Of a stretch of 64,000 nucleotides of DNA, positions 29,021-40,540 are shown piece after piece. The position numbers and the translations under genes were made by a program. Positions within the stretch are counted from its first letter, which is position 1; every line of letters starts with the position of its first letter. A model generated the notes under the pieces. It saw only the letters and a list, made by a program, of their open reading frames with translations. It ran no database searches and was not told the DNA's origin. Location: positions 496,001 through 560,000 of the forward strand of contig NZ_AP017372.2 of the NCBI RefSeq assembly GCF_002356555.2. The letters are read 5' to 3'. This DNA is from Halorhodospira halochloris. Lineage in GTDB: Bacteria > Pseudomonadota > Gammaproteobacteria > Nitrococcales > Halorhodospiraceae.

Positions 29021-29913
29021 TGAGTAAGATACTTCAGAATGTCGTCCTGCCCCTGGTTTTAGTGGTTGCAGTGCTAGCCTATTTCTCGATGTTTACGGTC
29101 TCCGAGAAAGAGTTGGCGCTGAAGTTCCGCCTCGGTGAGGTAGTAGAGTCGGATTACGATCCAGGGCTCCACTTTAAGTTGCCGTTTGTCAACAACGTCC
29201 GTAAGTTCGATGCTCGGGTGCAGAACCTCGACGAATCGCCGGAGCGCTTCTTGACCTCGGAGAAGAAGAACCTGATTGTCGACTCTTTTGTAAAGTGGCG
29301 CATCGCCGATGCCGAGCGCTTTTACATGACGGTGCGCGGCGATCCGGAACGGGCCAACCAGCGCTTGCGCGAGATCATTCGTGACGGGTTGCGAGCGGAG
29401 TTCGGTAAGCGCATGGTGCAGGATATTATCTCCGGCGAGAGGGTAGAGATAATGCAGATCCTGCGCGAAGCTACCGCTGATGCGGCGCAGAATCTTGGCC
29501 TTGAGGTCCTTGATGTGCGGCTCAAGCGTATTGATCTGCCGGAAGATGTTACCGATTCCATCTTTGAGCGCATGGTCGCTGACCGTGAGCGGGTAGCCCG
29601 CGAGATCCGCGCCCGCGGTGACGAGGCCGGCGAACGCATCCGTGCCGACGCCGATCGACAGCGCACCGTTATCCTCGCTGAGGCCTATCGCGAAGGCGAG
29701 AGTCTGCGTGGTGAGGGCGATGCTGAGGCGGCGGATATCTATGCTCAGTCTTATGGCCAAGAGCCGGAATTCTTCGCTTTCCAGCGTAGTCTGCGCTCTT
29801 ACCGGCAGGCGTTCGAGTCCGGCGATGACTTCTTCGTGCTCTCGCCCACATCGGAGTTCTTCCGTTACTTCGGCGGCGGCGGTATCCCTGCAACTGATGA
29901 GCTCCAGGAGTGA
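29020..29913 (+). CDS. hflC: HflC, protease-regulating band-7 membrane protein
   Basis: This is the partner of HflK in the FtsH-regulating complex. The 297 residues start with one membrane segment (about 8-27), then FTVSEKELALKFRLGEV and the SPFH domain. A coiled coil follows (about 185-235: REIRARGDEAGERIRADADR), and the C-terminus ends FFVLSPTSEFFRYF. The family's usual order and one-base overlap with hflK are kept. Confidence 0.97.
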   Translation: MSKILQNVVLPLVLVVAVLAYFSMFTVSEKELALKFRLGEVVESDYDPGLHFKLPFVNNVRKFDARVQNLDESPERFLTSEKKNLIVDSFVKWRIADAERFYMTVRGDPERANQRLREIIRDGLRAEFGKRMVQDIISGERVEIMQILREATADAAQNLGLEVLDVRLKRIDLPEDVTDSIFERMVADRERVAREIRARGDEAGERIRADADRQRTVILAEAYREGESLRGEGDAEAADIYAQSYGQEPEFFAFQRSLRSYRQAFESGDDFFVLSPTSEFFRYFGGGGIPATDELQE

Positions 29914-29928
29914 TGGCAGGAGGCTGTC

Positions 29929-30119
29929 ATGGCGGTACAGGATTTCCTGACAGCTATCGCTCTGCTGTTGGTGCTTGAGGGAATAATGCCGGCGGCTAGC
30001 CCGGATATGTTTAGACACGCAATGCGTCAGGCTGCCGAGATGGATGACGGCAGCCTGCGCGTTGTAGGTCTGCTCTCTATGGGGTTTGGCCTGCTGCTAC
30101 TCTACCTGGTGCGTAATTG

Positions 30120-30120
<1 letters not shown>
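29929..30120 (+). CDS. DUF2065 family small membrane protein
   Basis: This 63-residue protein has two hydrophobic helices (about 4-22 and 44-60) and the family's VLEGIMPAASPDMFR segment near residue 15. E. coli YjeT is a homologue. Its function is unknown, but it nearly always lies between hflC and the purA region. The end overlaps hisZ as TGATG. Confidence 0.9.
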
Positions 30121-32608
<2,488 letters not shown>

Positions 32609-32739
32609 CGCTTCTTCTAAGTTTCTTGGCCCGGCCCGGGGGAGCTTGCTGAGAGCTACCCCTCAAAGCCCCATGGCGACTTTCTGGTGTTAAAACATCC
32701 GTAGCCGGGTCCCCTGCAGCGTGGCTCGGGCAGGATTCT

Positions 32740-32955
32740 TTATGAGTGACCCTTAGGGATCATCCTCCCCCCGCTAGCCTGTTCGCTGGGTGGGATAGTG
32801 TGGCCGAGGCGAGCCCGACGGTAGATTTCCTGTTCGATGCGATCGCGATCACGTGGGCGGGCCTTCTGGTGTTTCTCGGCAAGAGATTGCGGCGAGAGTT
32901 GTGGGAGGATTTGTCCACCTCTGCTATTGCCGCGGACGCCCATTTTAATAGCCAT
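32740..32955 (-). CDS. Small basic protein of unknown function
   Basis: This is a 71-residue reverse gene between purA and tRNA-Leu. Support is the near-perfect ribosome site AAAGGAGGTC about 5 bases before its ATG. The protein starts MAIKMGVRGNSRGGQILPQL and contains a charged helix (ARPRDRDRIEQEIYRRARLG). The net charge is basic, unlike the acidic tendency of neighbouring proteins. I recognise no family. It may bind nucleic acid, but nothing in the sequence proves it. Confidence 0.6.
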   Translation of the reverse strand: MAIKMGVRGNSRGGQILPQLSPQSLAEKHQKARPRDRDRIEQEIYRRARLGHTIPPSEQASGGRMIPKGHS

Positions 32956-33059
32956 AAATTGACCTCCTTTGCATGCCCTAGCTTAACTGGCTGGGGCAGT
33001 TTTAGAGGCTTCGGTGAAGCCCTCATGCAGTTTAATTAAGTGCGGGAAGAGTAGTCAGA

Positions 33060-33146
33060 TGGTGCCGAGGAGAGGACTCGAACCTCCACGGGGTTTCCCC
33101 CACTAGCACCTGAAGCTAGCGCGTCTACCAATTTCGCCACCTCGGC
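33060..33146 (-). tRNA. tRNA-Leu (CAG)
   Basis: The reverse strand begins GCCGAGGTGGCGAAATTGG, typical of type II tRNA-Leu. The anticodon loop is TTCAGGT (anticodon CAG) between CTAGC and GCTAG. There is a long variable arm, T loop GTTCGAGTC and an encoded CCA. Length is 87 nt. Confidence 0.96.
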
Positions 33147-33232
33147 ATTTCATCACGTGCTGACGTGATTAACCGGGTACTTTATTGATTAGGTTGGCTG
33201 CTGTCAACTTCGTTGGTTCTATTCTTAAGGGC

Positions 33233-33377
33233 GCCTCTAACCCATCCCCCTGAGCCATCATGCTGCTCAGGTGTGGAGGTCTTGGCACCAGGGATGGGGC
33301 CATGAAGCCTCCAGGGATGGATTCACGGTGTCCTCCACACCGGGGCCGCAAATGGCTCAGGGGGATGGGTTAGAGAC
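33233..33377 (+). repeat. Palindromic element, copy 5
   Basis: The arms GCCTCTAACCCATCCCCCTG and CAGGGGGATGGGTTAGAG pair. The inner arm pair is partly eroded (GAGCCATCATGCTGCTCAGG against CCGGGGCCGCAAATGGCTC). The core keeps the common order with small changes such as GGCACCAGGGATGGGGCC. It separates tRNA-Leu from rnr. Confidence 0.9.
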
Positions 33378-33489
33378 TGCGTTAATGGTTTATGGCATCC
33401 TCCCCTGCGGGGGTAGTCCGGCGCAACAGGTTTTGAGAAGCCACTTGCTCTAGAGTATCCTTATCGCGTTGATAAAAAAGGAAGAGAAG

Positions 33490-35730
33490 ATGGCGAAGCG
33501 AAAGGCGAAAACGCCGCATAAGGATCCCTATAAGGAACGCGAACAAGCCAAATATGACAACCCCATCCCAAGCAGGGAGTACCTGCTGGAGTTGCTCGCC
33601 GCCAACCGTCGCCCGCTTGGTAGGCGCGAAATAGCTGCTGAATTGGGGCTGGAAAGCCCTGAGCAGCTAGAGGCCCTGCGACGGCGCCTGCGCGCCATGG
33701 AGCGAGACGGTCAGTTAGTGCGCAACCGGCGCCGCGGCTATCTGTTAGTTGACCATCGTGAGCTGGTCCGGGGACGGGTTATTGGCAAACCGGATGGCGC
33801 CGGTTTTCTGCTTGCCGATGGCAAGGATCAGCGCGTCTCGCTCTCACCACGGCAGATGCGCAGCCTGTTGCATGCAGATAGGGCGGTAGTGCGGGTCACC
33901 GGCAAAGATGAACACGGTAACCCGGTCGGTGAGCTAGTTGAGATACTGGAGCGCGGTAACAAGCAAATTACCGGGCGCTTTTTCGAGGAGCATGGGGTTG
34001 GGTTTTTGGTGCCCGAGAACAAGCGCATTCATCATGATGTACTGCTCAGCGCCGATGGTCGTGGAGGTGCTGAGAATGGTGATTTGGCTGTCGCAGAGGT
34101 CCTCGCACAGCCGACCGAGCGCCGTCAGCCGATCGGGCGCATTACCCGCATCTTGGGTCAAACCATAAATGTCGGTGAGGAAGATGAGGTAGCAGCGCGC
34201 ATCCACTCAGTGCCACTGGAGTGGCCAGATGGCGTTGAGCGAGAGGCAGCGGCCTTTGGCGCTACGGTAGCCGAAGAGGATAAGCAGGGGCGCACTGATT
34301 TGCGCAAGGTGCCACTGGTAACCATTGACGGGGCAGATGCCAAGGACTTCGATGACGCCATCTTCTGTGAGCCGACTGCTAAAGGCTGGCGGCTATTGGT
34401 GGCGATAGCCGATGTCTCCCACTACGTGCGCCCCGGCAGTGTCCTTGACGCCGAAGCGCGTAACCGCGGTAACTCAGTTTACTTCCCGCGCTCAGTAGTG
34501 CCGATGCTGCCTGAGGTGCTTTCGAATGGCTTGTGCTCGTTAAACCCTCAGGTTGATCGGTTGTGCGTGGTTTGTGACGTGCTCCTTCAGGGCGATGGCA
34601 AGATCCTGCGCTCGCGTTTTTATCGCGCGGTTATGCGCTCTGCCGCCCGCTTGACTTACGAGCAGGCGGCTGCGGCGGTGGTTGAGCAGGATGAGACGGT
34701 GCGTGCCGATCTCGACCCACAAGTGCTTAAGTTGCTAGAGAATACTCATCGGCTTTACCAGACCCTACGCCAGGCCCGGGAGAGGCGCGGGGCCATAGAC
34801 TTTGACACTACCGAGACGGTCATGCGCTTCGATGATGAAGGGCGGGTTGTGGCGGTCGAACCAACGGTGCGCAACGACTTCCATCGCGCCATAGAAGAGT
34901 GCATGATCACCGCCAACGTCTGTGCTGCGAAGTTTCTCCGCAAACATAAGGTCCCTTCACTGTACCGGGTTCATGAGCACCCGAGTGAAGAGCGCCTGGA
35001 GCAGTTGCGCGGCTTTCTGGCCCAGGTCGGGCTTGAACTCGGCGGTGGCGATCAGCCTACCGGCCTTGACTACGCTAAGGTCATGAAGGCGGCCAAAGAT
35101 CGTCCCGATCGCCACCTGATTGAAACCGTCTTGCTGCGCTCTATGCAAGCGGCAGAGTATCGACCGGATAACGCCGGCCACTTTGGCCTTGCACTAGAGG
35201 CCTACACCCATTTTACATCGCCGATTCGCCGTTATCCGGATTTGGCTGTCCACCGTGGGATAGGCCATATCATCGATGGCCACCGTGGCCCTTCTTTCCC
35301 GCTAAGTCACAATGACTTGCTTACCCTCGGTGAGCACTGCTCAATGACCGAGCGCAGGGCCGATGAGGCGACGCGCGATGCCGAGATGACGCTCAAGTGT
35401 GAGTACCTCGCCGATCACTTGGGCGAGGAATTCCCTGGGGTTATCGCTGCGGTGACCTCTTTCGGGCTGTTCGTGCAGTTAGAGGGGGTATATGTCGATG
35501 GGCTGGTGCATATAACCAATCTGGAGAGCGATTTCTTCCACTATGACCAGGTCGGCCACTGTCTTATCGGTGATCGCACCGGCAAAGAGTATCGGCTCAG
35601 TGATAGAGTGCTGGTGCGTGTCGCCCGGGTTGATAAGGAGGATCGCAAGATAGACTTGGAAATGCTTGATCATCCGCTGGATAAGAAGGGCCGCAAAAGG
35701 CGCAAGGGGAAGAACAAGGGTGGCAAATAG
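33490..35730 (+). CDS. rnr: Ribonuclease R
   Basis: This processive 3'-5' exoribonuclease degrades structured RNA and acts in ribosome and tmRNA quality control. The 746 residues hold an N-terminal helix-turn-helix (about 20-80), cold-shock domains, and the RNB catalytic domain. The latter has TIDGADAKDFDDAIF near residue 280 with the metal-binding aspartates. An S1 domain (about 645-725) and a Lys/Arg-rich tail (KKGRKRRKGKNKGGK) follow. The ATG at 33490 has AAGGAAG upstream. rlmB overlaps its stop, the conserved rnr-rlmB pair. Confidence 0.97.
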   Translation: MAKRKAKTPHKDPYKEREQAKYDNPIPSREYLLELLAANRRPLGRREIAAELGLESPEQLEALRRRLRAMERDGQLVRNRRRGYLLVDHRELVRGRVIGKPDGAGFLLADGKDQRVSLSPRQMRSLLHADRAVVRVTGKDEHGNPVGELVEILERGNKQITGRFFEEHGVGFLVPENKRIHHDVLLSADGRGGAENGDLAVAEVLAQPTERRQPIGRITRILGQTINVGEEDEVAARIHSVPLEWPDGVEREAAAFGATVAEEDKQGRTDLRKVPLVTIDGADAKDFDDAIFCEPTAKGWRLLVAIADVSHYVRPGSVLDAEARNRGNSVYFPRSVVPMLPEVLSNGLCSLNPQVDRLCVVCDVLLQGDGKILRSRFYRAVMRSAARLTYEQAAAAVVEQDETVRADLDPQVLKLLENTHRLYQTLRQARERRGAIDFDTTETVMRFDDEGRVVAVEPTVRNDFHRAIEECMITANVCAAKFLRKHKVPSLYRVHEHPSEERLEQLRGFLAQVGLELGGGDQPTGLDYAKVMKAAKDRPDRHLIETVLLRSMQAAEYRPDNAGHFGLALEAYTHFTSPIRRYPDLAVHRGIGHIIDGHRGPSFPLSHNDLLTLGEHCSMTERRADEATRDAEMTLKCEYLADHLGEEFPGVIAAVTSFGLFVQLEGVYVDGLVHITNLESDFFHYDQVGHCLIGDRTGKEYRLSDRVLVRVARVDKEDRKIDLEMLDHPLDKKGRKRRKGKNKGGK

Positions 35731-36502
35731 GCTTGGCTCTGAAGCAGAGGAGAGGGCAAAAAGCCATAGTTTGATATATGGTCGCCACCCTGTGCGTGAG
35801 GCTGCGACATACGACCCTGCCGGGGTGGTGGCGATCTGGGTAGATCAGGCGCTGCGCCGTGATCCGAAGCTTGAACGGCTGTTCAATAAGCTGAAGAAAC
35901 AGGGGGTCACCTTTTATCGGGTCAAGCGCCGGGAGTTAGACGAGATGGTAGGCGGAGCCAACCATCAGGGGGTGGTGCTTAGTTATCGCGGTGCTGCTGT
36001 CCGGGGTGAAGCCGAGCTGAATGACTTACTCGATAGCGCGAGAGATCCGCTGTTGCTGGTCCTGGACAGGGTGCAGGATCCGCACAATCTTGGCGCCTGT
36101 CTGCGCAGCGCCGCCGCTGCCGGGGCCGCTGGGGTTGTTGCGCCACGCGATCACGCTGCGTCACTGAGTCCGGCGGTACATAAGGTGGCGGCTGGGGCGG
36201 TACAGAGCGTGCCGTTTTTTCAGGTGACTAATCTGGCAAGGGCTCTTGCGAATATGCAGCAAGCCGGACTGGTCACCATAGGGGCTGCAGGTGACGGGGC
36301 GCAGACTTTATATAGCCTCGAGCTACGGGGCGCGATAGCCTTGGTCATGGGTGGCGAAAGCGAAGGTCTGCGCAGGCTTACCCGCAAGAACTGTGATTAT
36401 GTCGCCGCCATCCCGATGCCCGGCAGCATCGAGAGTCTCAATGTGGCAGTAGCTGCCGGGGTTGTTCTGTTCGAGGCGGTACGGCAGAGAAGTAATTGCT
36501 AG
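35720..36502 (+). CDS. rlmB: 23S rRNA (guanosine-2'-O)-methyltransferase RlmB
   Basis: This SPOUT-class enzyme methylates the 2'-OH of G2251 in 23S rRNA. The 260 residues start with the L30e-like substrate-binding part (LIYGRHPVREAA near residue 17). Then come LDRVQDPHNLGACLRSAAAA near residue 117 and the knot region LVMGGESEGLRRLTRKNCD near residue 210, followed by GSIESLNVAVAAGV. I place the start at the GTG at 35720, overlapping rnr, rather than at frames further into rnr. Confidence 0.95.
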   Translation: MANRLGSEAEERAKSHSLIYGRHPVREAATYDPAGVVAIWVDQALRRDPKLERLFNKLKKQGVTFYRVKRRELDEMVGGANHQGVVLSYRGAAVRGEAELNDLLDSARDPLLLVLDRVQDPHNLGACLRSAAAAGAAGVVAPRDHAASLSPAVHKVAAGAVQSVPFFQVTNLARALANMQQAGLVTIGAAGDGAQTLYSLELRGAIALVMGGESEGLRRLTRKNCDYVAAIPMPGSIESLNVAVAAGVVLFEAVRQRSNC

Positions 36503-36543
36503 GAGTGCGATGGCGTTGCGTATTTATGCAAGGCATCCATAAA

Positions 36544-36696
36544 GGGAACATCTAAAACTGTCGCCGGCGCCATCATCTGCCCCGGTGTGGAGGACGCCGT
36601 GAATCCATCCCTGGAGGCTTCATGGCGCCATCCCTGGCGCCAAGACCTCCACACCGGGGCAGATGATGGCGCCGGCGACAGTTTTTAGAGGCACCC
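36544..36696 (-). repeat. Palindromic element, copy 6 (core reversed)
   Basis: The arms CATCTAAAACTGTCGCCGGC and GCCGGCGACAGTTTTTAGAG pair. Inward, GCCATCATCTGCCCCGG pairs with CCGGGGCAGATGATGGC. It lies between rlmB and rpsF, where a new transcription unit is expected to start. Positions that differ from copies 9 and 10 have changed on both arms. Confidence 0.93.
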
Positions 36697-36883
36697 TAAA
36701 GCAATCGCTGCAATGGCGCTTGTCGCGCAAGGAATTGGCAAAGGGTGCTTCCCTAAGCTGCCCTGCTTGGGTTACTATTCCCGGCTTAATGTTGAGCGAC
36801 GTAACAAGCCTTGCCTCACAGCAAAGTGGCTGGAGGCTATTTGGGCGATAACGTCAGCGCCCAATTAACCGCAAGGAGTTTTT

Positions 36884-37243
36884 ATGCGACATTACGAAAT
36901 CGTTTTTATGGTCCACCCTGACCAGAGTGATCAGGTGCCGGCCATGCTCGAGCGCTATCGCAGTATAGTCGAGTCGAATGGCGGCACTATTCATCGTCTG
37001 GAGGATTGGGGGCGGCGCCAGCTTGCCTATCCGATTAATAAGCTGATTAAGGCCCACTACGTGTTGATGAATGTCGAGTGCGGTCAAGAAGAGCTTGATG
37101 AGTTGACCTCTGCTTTCCGTTTTAATGATGCGGTTATCCGCAACATGGTGCTCGCTCGCGATGAGGCCGTGACTGAGCCTTCGCCGCTACTCAAGGGCGG
37201 TGAGAAGCGTGAGGAGCGGCGCGACTACGCGGAAGAAGAGTGA
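36884..37243 (+). CDS. rpsF: 30S ribosomal protein bS6
   Basis: This small-subunit protein binds together with S18. The 119 residues start [20 protein letters not shown] and carry [14 protein letters not shown] near residue 42, typical of S6. A charged C-terminal tail ([12 protein letters not shown]) follows. AAGGAG lies upstream of its ATG. priB, often found between rpsF and rpsR, is absent. Confidence 0.97.
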   Translation: MRHYEIVFMVHPDQSDQVPAMLERYRSIVESNGGTIHRLEDWGRRQLAYPINKLIKAHYVLMNVECGQEELDELTSAFRFNDAVIRNMVLARDEAVTEPSPLLKGGEKREERRDYAEEE

Positions 37244-37325
37244 ATCAGGCCTGAAGCCGACTAAGCTGCCGATTGCAGGGCTTAGTAGAACAGCTTAATA
37301 GACAGATCAGACGGGGAGCTAAGAT

Positions 37326-37550
37326 ATGGGACGCTTTTTTCGGCGCCGCAAGTATTGCAAGTTTACTGCAGAGGGTGTGAAGGAGATCGATTATAAGGAT
37401 CTCAACACCCTTAAAAATTACATTACCGATACCGGAAAGATCGTGCCGAGTCGTATCACCGGTACCAATGCACGTTATCAGCGGCAACTCTCGCGCGCCA
37501 TCAAGCGTGCGCGCTACTTAGCGCTGTTGCCCTATACTGATCGTCATTGA
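37326..37550 (+). CDS. rpsR: 30S ribosomal protein bS18
   Basis: This 74-residue small-subunit protein includes [20 protein letters not shown] and [20 protein letters not shown], the family signature. It is the expected substrate of RimI, although after removal of the initiator Met the N-terminus here is Gly rather than Ala, so RimI acetylation is not obvious from this sequence. It belongs to the rpsF-rpsR-rplI operon. Confidence 0.97.
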   Translation: MGRFFRRRKYCKFTAEGVKEIDYKDLNTLKNYITDTGKIVPSRITGTNARYQRQLSRAIKRARYLALLPYTDRH

Positions 37551-37562
37551 GGGGTTGATGCT

Positions 37563-38447
37563 ATGAAGGCGTTCGCCGCCTTCATCCTCCGTGGGCCCTT
37601 TCAGGCCGCAACCGTGATGATTGCGGCCAGCTTGCTGCCTTTCCTGGCTGTTATTGCTATGGGGGTGCTTTCCCTGGTGACGTTGCGCCAGGGTCTGCAG
37701 CAGGGGCTGTTTGCAGCGGCTCTTGCAGGAGGGATGCTGGCAGCTCTGCTTTGGGCCATGGCGGGCACTTATGAGCCTGCCCTGCGTATAGTTATAGAAC
37801 AGTGGTTGCCAGTGCTGGTGTTAGCGGAGGTGTTGCGCCGGACGGTCTCTTTGCCGCTCACGCTATTCGTCTGGGCTGGGCTGGGTGCTTTAACTGTGGC
37901 CGGGTTCCATGTCGTGGTCGACGATCCCATGGCCCATTGGCTGGCAGTAACCGAGCAGTTTCTCGCCGCTACCGGTGCTGAGCAATTGCCGGAGGAGACC
38001 GAGGCATTTCTGCGTGAGGATCTGTTGCCGATCATGACCGGTCTGTGGGTGGTTAACCTGATGAGCGTGGTTTTGATAGGGCTGCTGCTCGGGCGGTGGG
38101 TGCAGGCAATAATGTTCAATCCGGGGGGGCTGCGGGAGGAGTTTTACCGGCTTGATCTGGGGCGCAGTGCCGCCTTTGTGGCCTTGGTCGTCCTGCTCGC
38201 GGCAGTTTTTAGTGGACCGGGACCGATTTACGATCTGGCCCTTGTGCTGGCGGCGGCATTTATTGTGCAGGCCTTGGCTGCTACCCATGCGTTGATGGGG
38301 AAGCGCAATTGGAGCGCGGCTTGGCTGGTGCCCGTGTATTTGGTAATACCTTTTCTCTATATGCCAATGGCCTTGTTAGGCATTGGCGAGGCTTTATTTC
38401 AATGGCGTCGGCGTCTTCTCGGAGATGGCTCGGGCGGAGCAGCCTAG
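37563..38447 (+). CDS. DUF2232-like polytopic membrane protein
   Basis: This 294-residue protein has about eight hydrophobic segments and short charged loops. It fits the YybS/DUF2232 group of integral membrane proteins whose function is unknown. Genes of this kind commonly lie between rpsR and rplI in gammaproteobacteria, as here. The ATG is 12 bases after the rpsR stop. Confidence 0.8.
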   Translation: MKAFAAFILRGPFQAATVMIAASLLPFLAVIAMGVLSLVTLRQGLQQGLFAAALAGGMLAALLWAMAGTYEPALRIVIEQWLPVLVLAEVLRRTVSLPLTLFVWAGLGALTVAGFHVVVDDPMAHWLAVTEQFLAATGAEQLPEETEAFLREDLLPIMTGLWVVNLMSVVLIGLLLGRWVQAIMFNPGGLREEFYRLDLGRSAAFVALVVLLAAVFSGPGPIYDLALVLAAAFIVQALAATHALMGKRNWSAAWLVPVYLVIPFLYMPMALLGIGEALFQWRRRLLGDGSGGAA

Positions 38448-38522
38448 GCGGATCCGTCGGGTGACGGTGGCGAAACTGGCAAAACTGGCAAAGATCAACA
38501 AAGCTCAACTGAGGTGTTAGGA

Positions 38523-38975
38523 ATGGAGCTCATTCTTTTGGAAAAAGTCGCGAATCTGGGCGATCTGGGTGATCGAGTGCGGGTTCGTCCGGGGTTCGGT
38601 CGTAACTACTTGCTGCCTTACGGCAAGGCTAAACCGGCCACAGCGGAGAATATCCGCTATTTCGAAGAGCGTCGTGCCGAGCTTGAAAAGCAGGCACGCG
38701 AAGCCCTTGAGGCCGCGCAGTCTCGCTTGGAAAAACTCCAGGCAACACCCCTAACCATTAAGGCTAAGTCTGGAGAGCAGGGCAAGCTGTTTGGCTCTGT
38801 AGCGCCTGGTGATATTGCTGCAGCTGCTGAACAGGCCGGTGTCGAGCTGGCAAAACGCGAGGTGCGCATGCCCGACGGGCCGATTCGCGTAACCGGTGAA
38901 TACGATGTTCAGGTGCAGTTGCACACTGACGTGGTAGGCGCTGTGCGAGTGGTAGTTGAGGGCCAAGAGCCCTGA
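38523..38975 (+). CDS. rplI: 50S ribosomal protein bL9
   Basis: This 150-residue two-domain protein is joined by a long helix. The N-terminal domain reads [19 protein letters not shown] and then [13 protein letters not shown]. The helix spans about 45-75 and the C-terminal domain starts near residue 80. The ATG at 38523 has GAGGTG upstream. It ends the rpsF operon, 179 bases before dnaB. Confidence 0.97.
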   Translation: MELILLEKVANLGDLGDRVRVRPGFGRNYLLPYGKAKPATAENIRYFEERRAELEKQAREALEAAQSRLEKLQATPLTIKAKSGEQGKLFGSVAPGDIAAAAEQAGVELAKREVRMPDGPIRVTGEYDVQVQLHTDVVGAVRVVVEGQEP

Positions 38976-39154
38976 CAGCAACCGTTACGATTGTCTGTCT
39001 CAGCGGTGTGCTGCTGCTTATGGCTGCCTCTAGAGAGTGCTCTCCGGGCGCTTCTCTGCGCCCGGTGGGAGTCTATACTCCTTCATCTGTCATGTCGTTA
39101 CATTCAATAGATGTTCGCCTCTCCGGGCAACTCTAGCTTATCTGGGGGTACGCG

Positions 39155-40540
39155 GTGCAGCACGATGGTGCCGCCACTAACGCCGAGTCCTTAAAGGTTC
39201 CGCCGCACGATCTGGAGGCGGAGCAGGCGGTCTTAGGCGGTCTGATGCTCGATAATTCGGCATGGGACCAGATCGCCGACCGCCTTCATGAAGAGGATTT
39301 TTACCGTCGTGAGCACCGCTTGGTCTATAGGGCCATGGCAGAGCTCGCTGACGGCGGCCAGCCTATGGACGTGGTTACCCTCTCCGGGAGGTTGCGCCAA
39401 CAAGGACGCCTTGATGACGCCGGCGGGTTGCAATATCTCGGCGGCATATCCCGCGAGACCCCCTCTGCAGCAAATATCCGTGCTTACGCAGATATCGTCC
39501 GCGAAAGGTCCGTTTTGCGCCAGCTCATCAGGGCAGGCTCGGATGTCGCTGCGGCTGCTTTTGAACCCCAAGGTAGAGATAGCGAAACCCTGCTTGATTA
39601 TGCTGAGCAGACTATTTTCGCCATTGCCGAGCAGACCGGGCGGCACCGCCAGGGCTTTGTCGGCATGCGTGAGCTTATGCCGCAGGTCATTGACCGCATT
39701 GATGCCCTCTACCGGACCCAAGAAGCTGTTACCGGGCTACCTACCGGCTTTGACGACCTTGATCACCTTACGTCTGGGCTGCAAAACGGCGACTTAGTGA
39801 TTGTCGCTGGTCGACCCTCGATGGGCAAAACCACTTTTGCCATGAATATCGTCGAGCATGTGGTCATGCACCGCAAGCTGCCGGTAGCGGTATTTTCGAT
39901 GGAGATGCCCGCCGAGGCTTTGGCGATGCGCATGCTCGCCTCGTTGGGCAGGGTCCATCTGCAGCGGGTCCGCTCGGGCAGGCTGCAAGATGATGACTGG
40001 CCGCGGTTGACCTCGACTATGAGTTTGTTGGCTGAAGCCCCACTGTTCGTCGATGATTCACCAGGGCTTTCGCCTACCGACGTGCGCGCCCGATCCCGGC
40101 GCTTGCAGCGCGAACACGATGGTTTGGGCTTGATTGTCGTCGATTATTTGCAGCTAATGCAAAGTTCCGGTCTGCGTGAGAACCGCGCTGGTGAACTCTC
40201 AGAGATATCGCGCGGCCTTAAGGCCCTAGCTAAAGAGCTCAATGCGCCGGTTATAGCACTATCACAGCTCAATCGCTCGCTTGAGCAGCGGCCTAACAAG
40301 CGCCCGATCATGTCTGATCTGCGTGAGAGTGGTGCCATTGAACAGGACGCAGACCTCATTGCCTTTATTTACCGTGATGAGGTCTATCATGAGGATAGCC
40401 CTGATAAAGGGGTGGCCGAGCTGATAATTGGCAAACAGCGCCAGGGGCCCATCGGTACAGTGCGTTTGACTTTTCTTGGTGAATATACCCGGTTCGAGAA
40501 TTTTGCCGAGGATATATATGGGGGAGGGATTCCGGGGTGA
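39155..40540 (+). CDS. dnaB: Replicative DNA helicase
   Basis: This is the hexameric helicase that opens DNA at the replication fork. The 461 residues have an N-terminal collar domain (PPHDLEAEQAVLGGLMLDN near residue 12) and a RecA-like domain with Walker A GRPSMGKTTFAMN near residue 214, then VVDYLQLM and SQLNRSLEQRPNKRP. The start is a GTG preceded by TGGGGG. No intein is present. Its stop overlaps the alr GTG. Confidence 0.97.
   Translation: MQHDGAATNAESLKVPPHDLEAEQAVLGGLMLDNSAWDQIADRLHEEDFYRREHRLVYRAMAELADGGQPMDVVTLSGRLRQQGRLDDAGGLQYLGGISRETPSAANIRAYADIVRERSVLRQLIRAGSDVAAAAFEPQGRDSETLLDYAEQTIFAIAEQTGRHRQGFVGMRELMPQVIDRIDALYRTQEAVTGLPTGFDDLDHLTSGLQNGDLVIVAGRPSMGKTTFAMNIVEHVVMHRKLPVAVFSMEMPAEALAMRMLASLGRVHLQRVRSGRLQDDDWPRLTSTMSLLAEAPLFVDDSPGLSPTDVRARSRRLQREHDGLGLIVVDYLQLMQSSGLRENRAGELSEISRGLKALAKELNAPVIALSQLNRSLEQRPNKRPIMSDLRESGAIEQDADLIAFIYRDEVYHEDSPDKGVAELIIGKQRQGPIGTVRLTFLGEYTRFENFAEDIYGGGIPG

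Noticed and set aside
33256-33453. Open frames running through the repeat cores (for example EASRDGFTASSTPG)
   Set aside because: The same peptide-like strings recur in several copies because the core DNA is repeated. They have no ribosome sites, and frames differ between copies.
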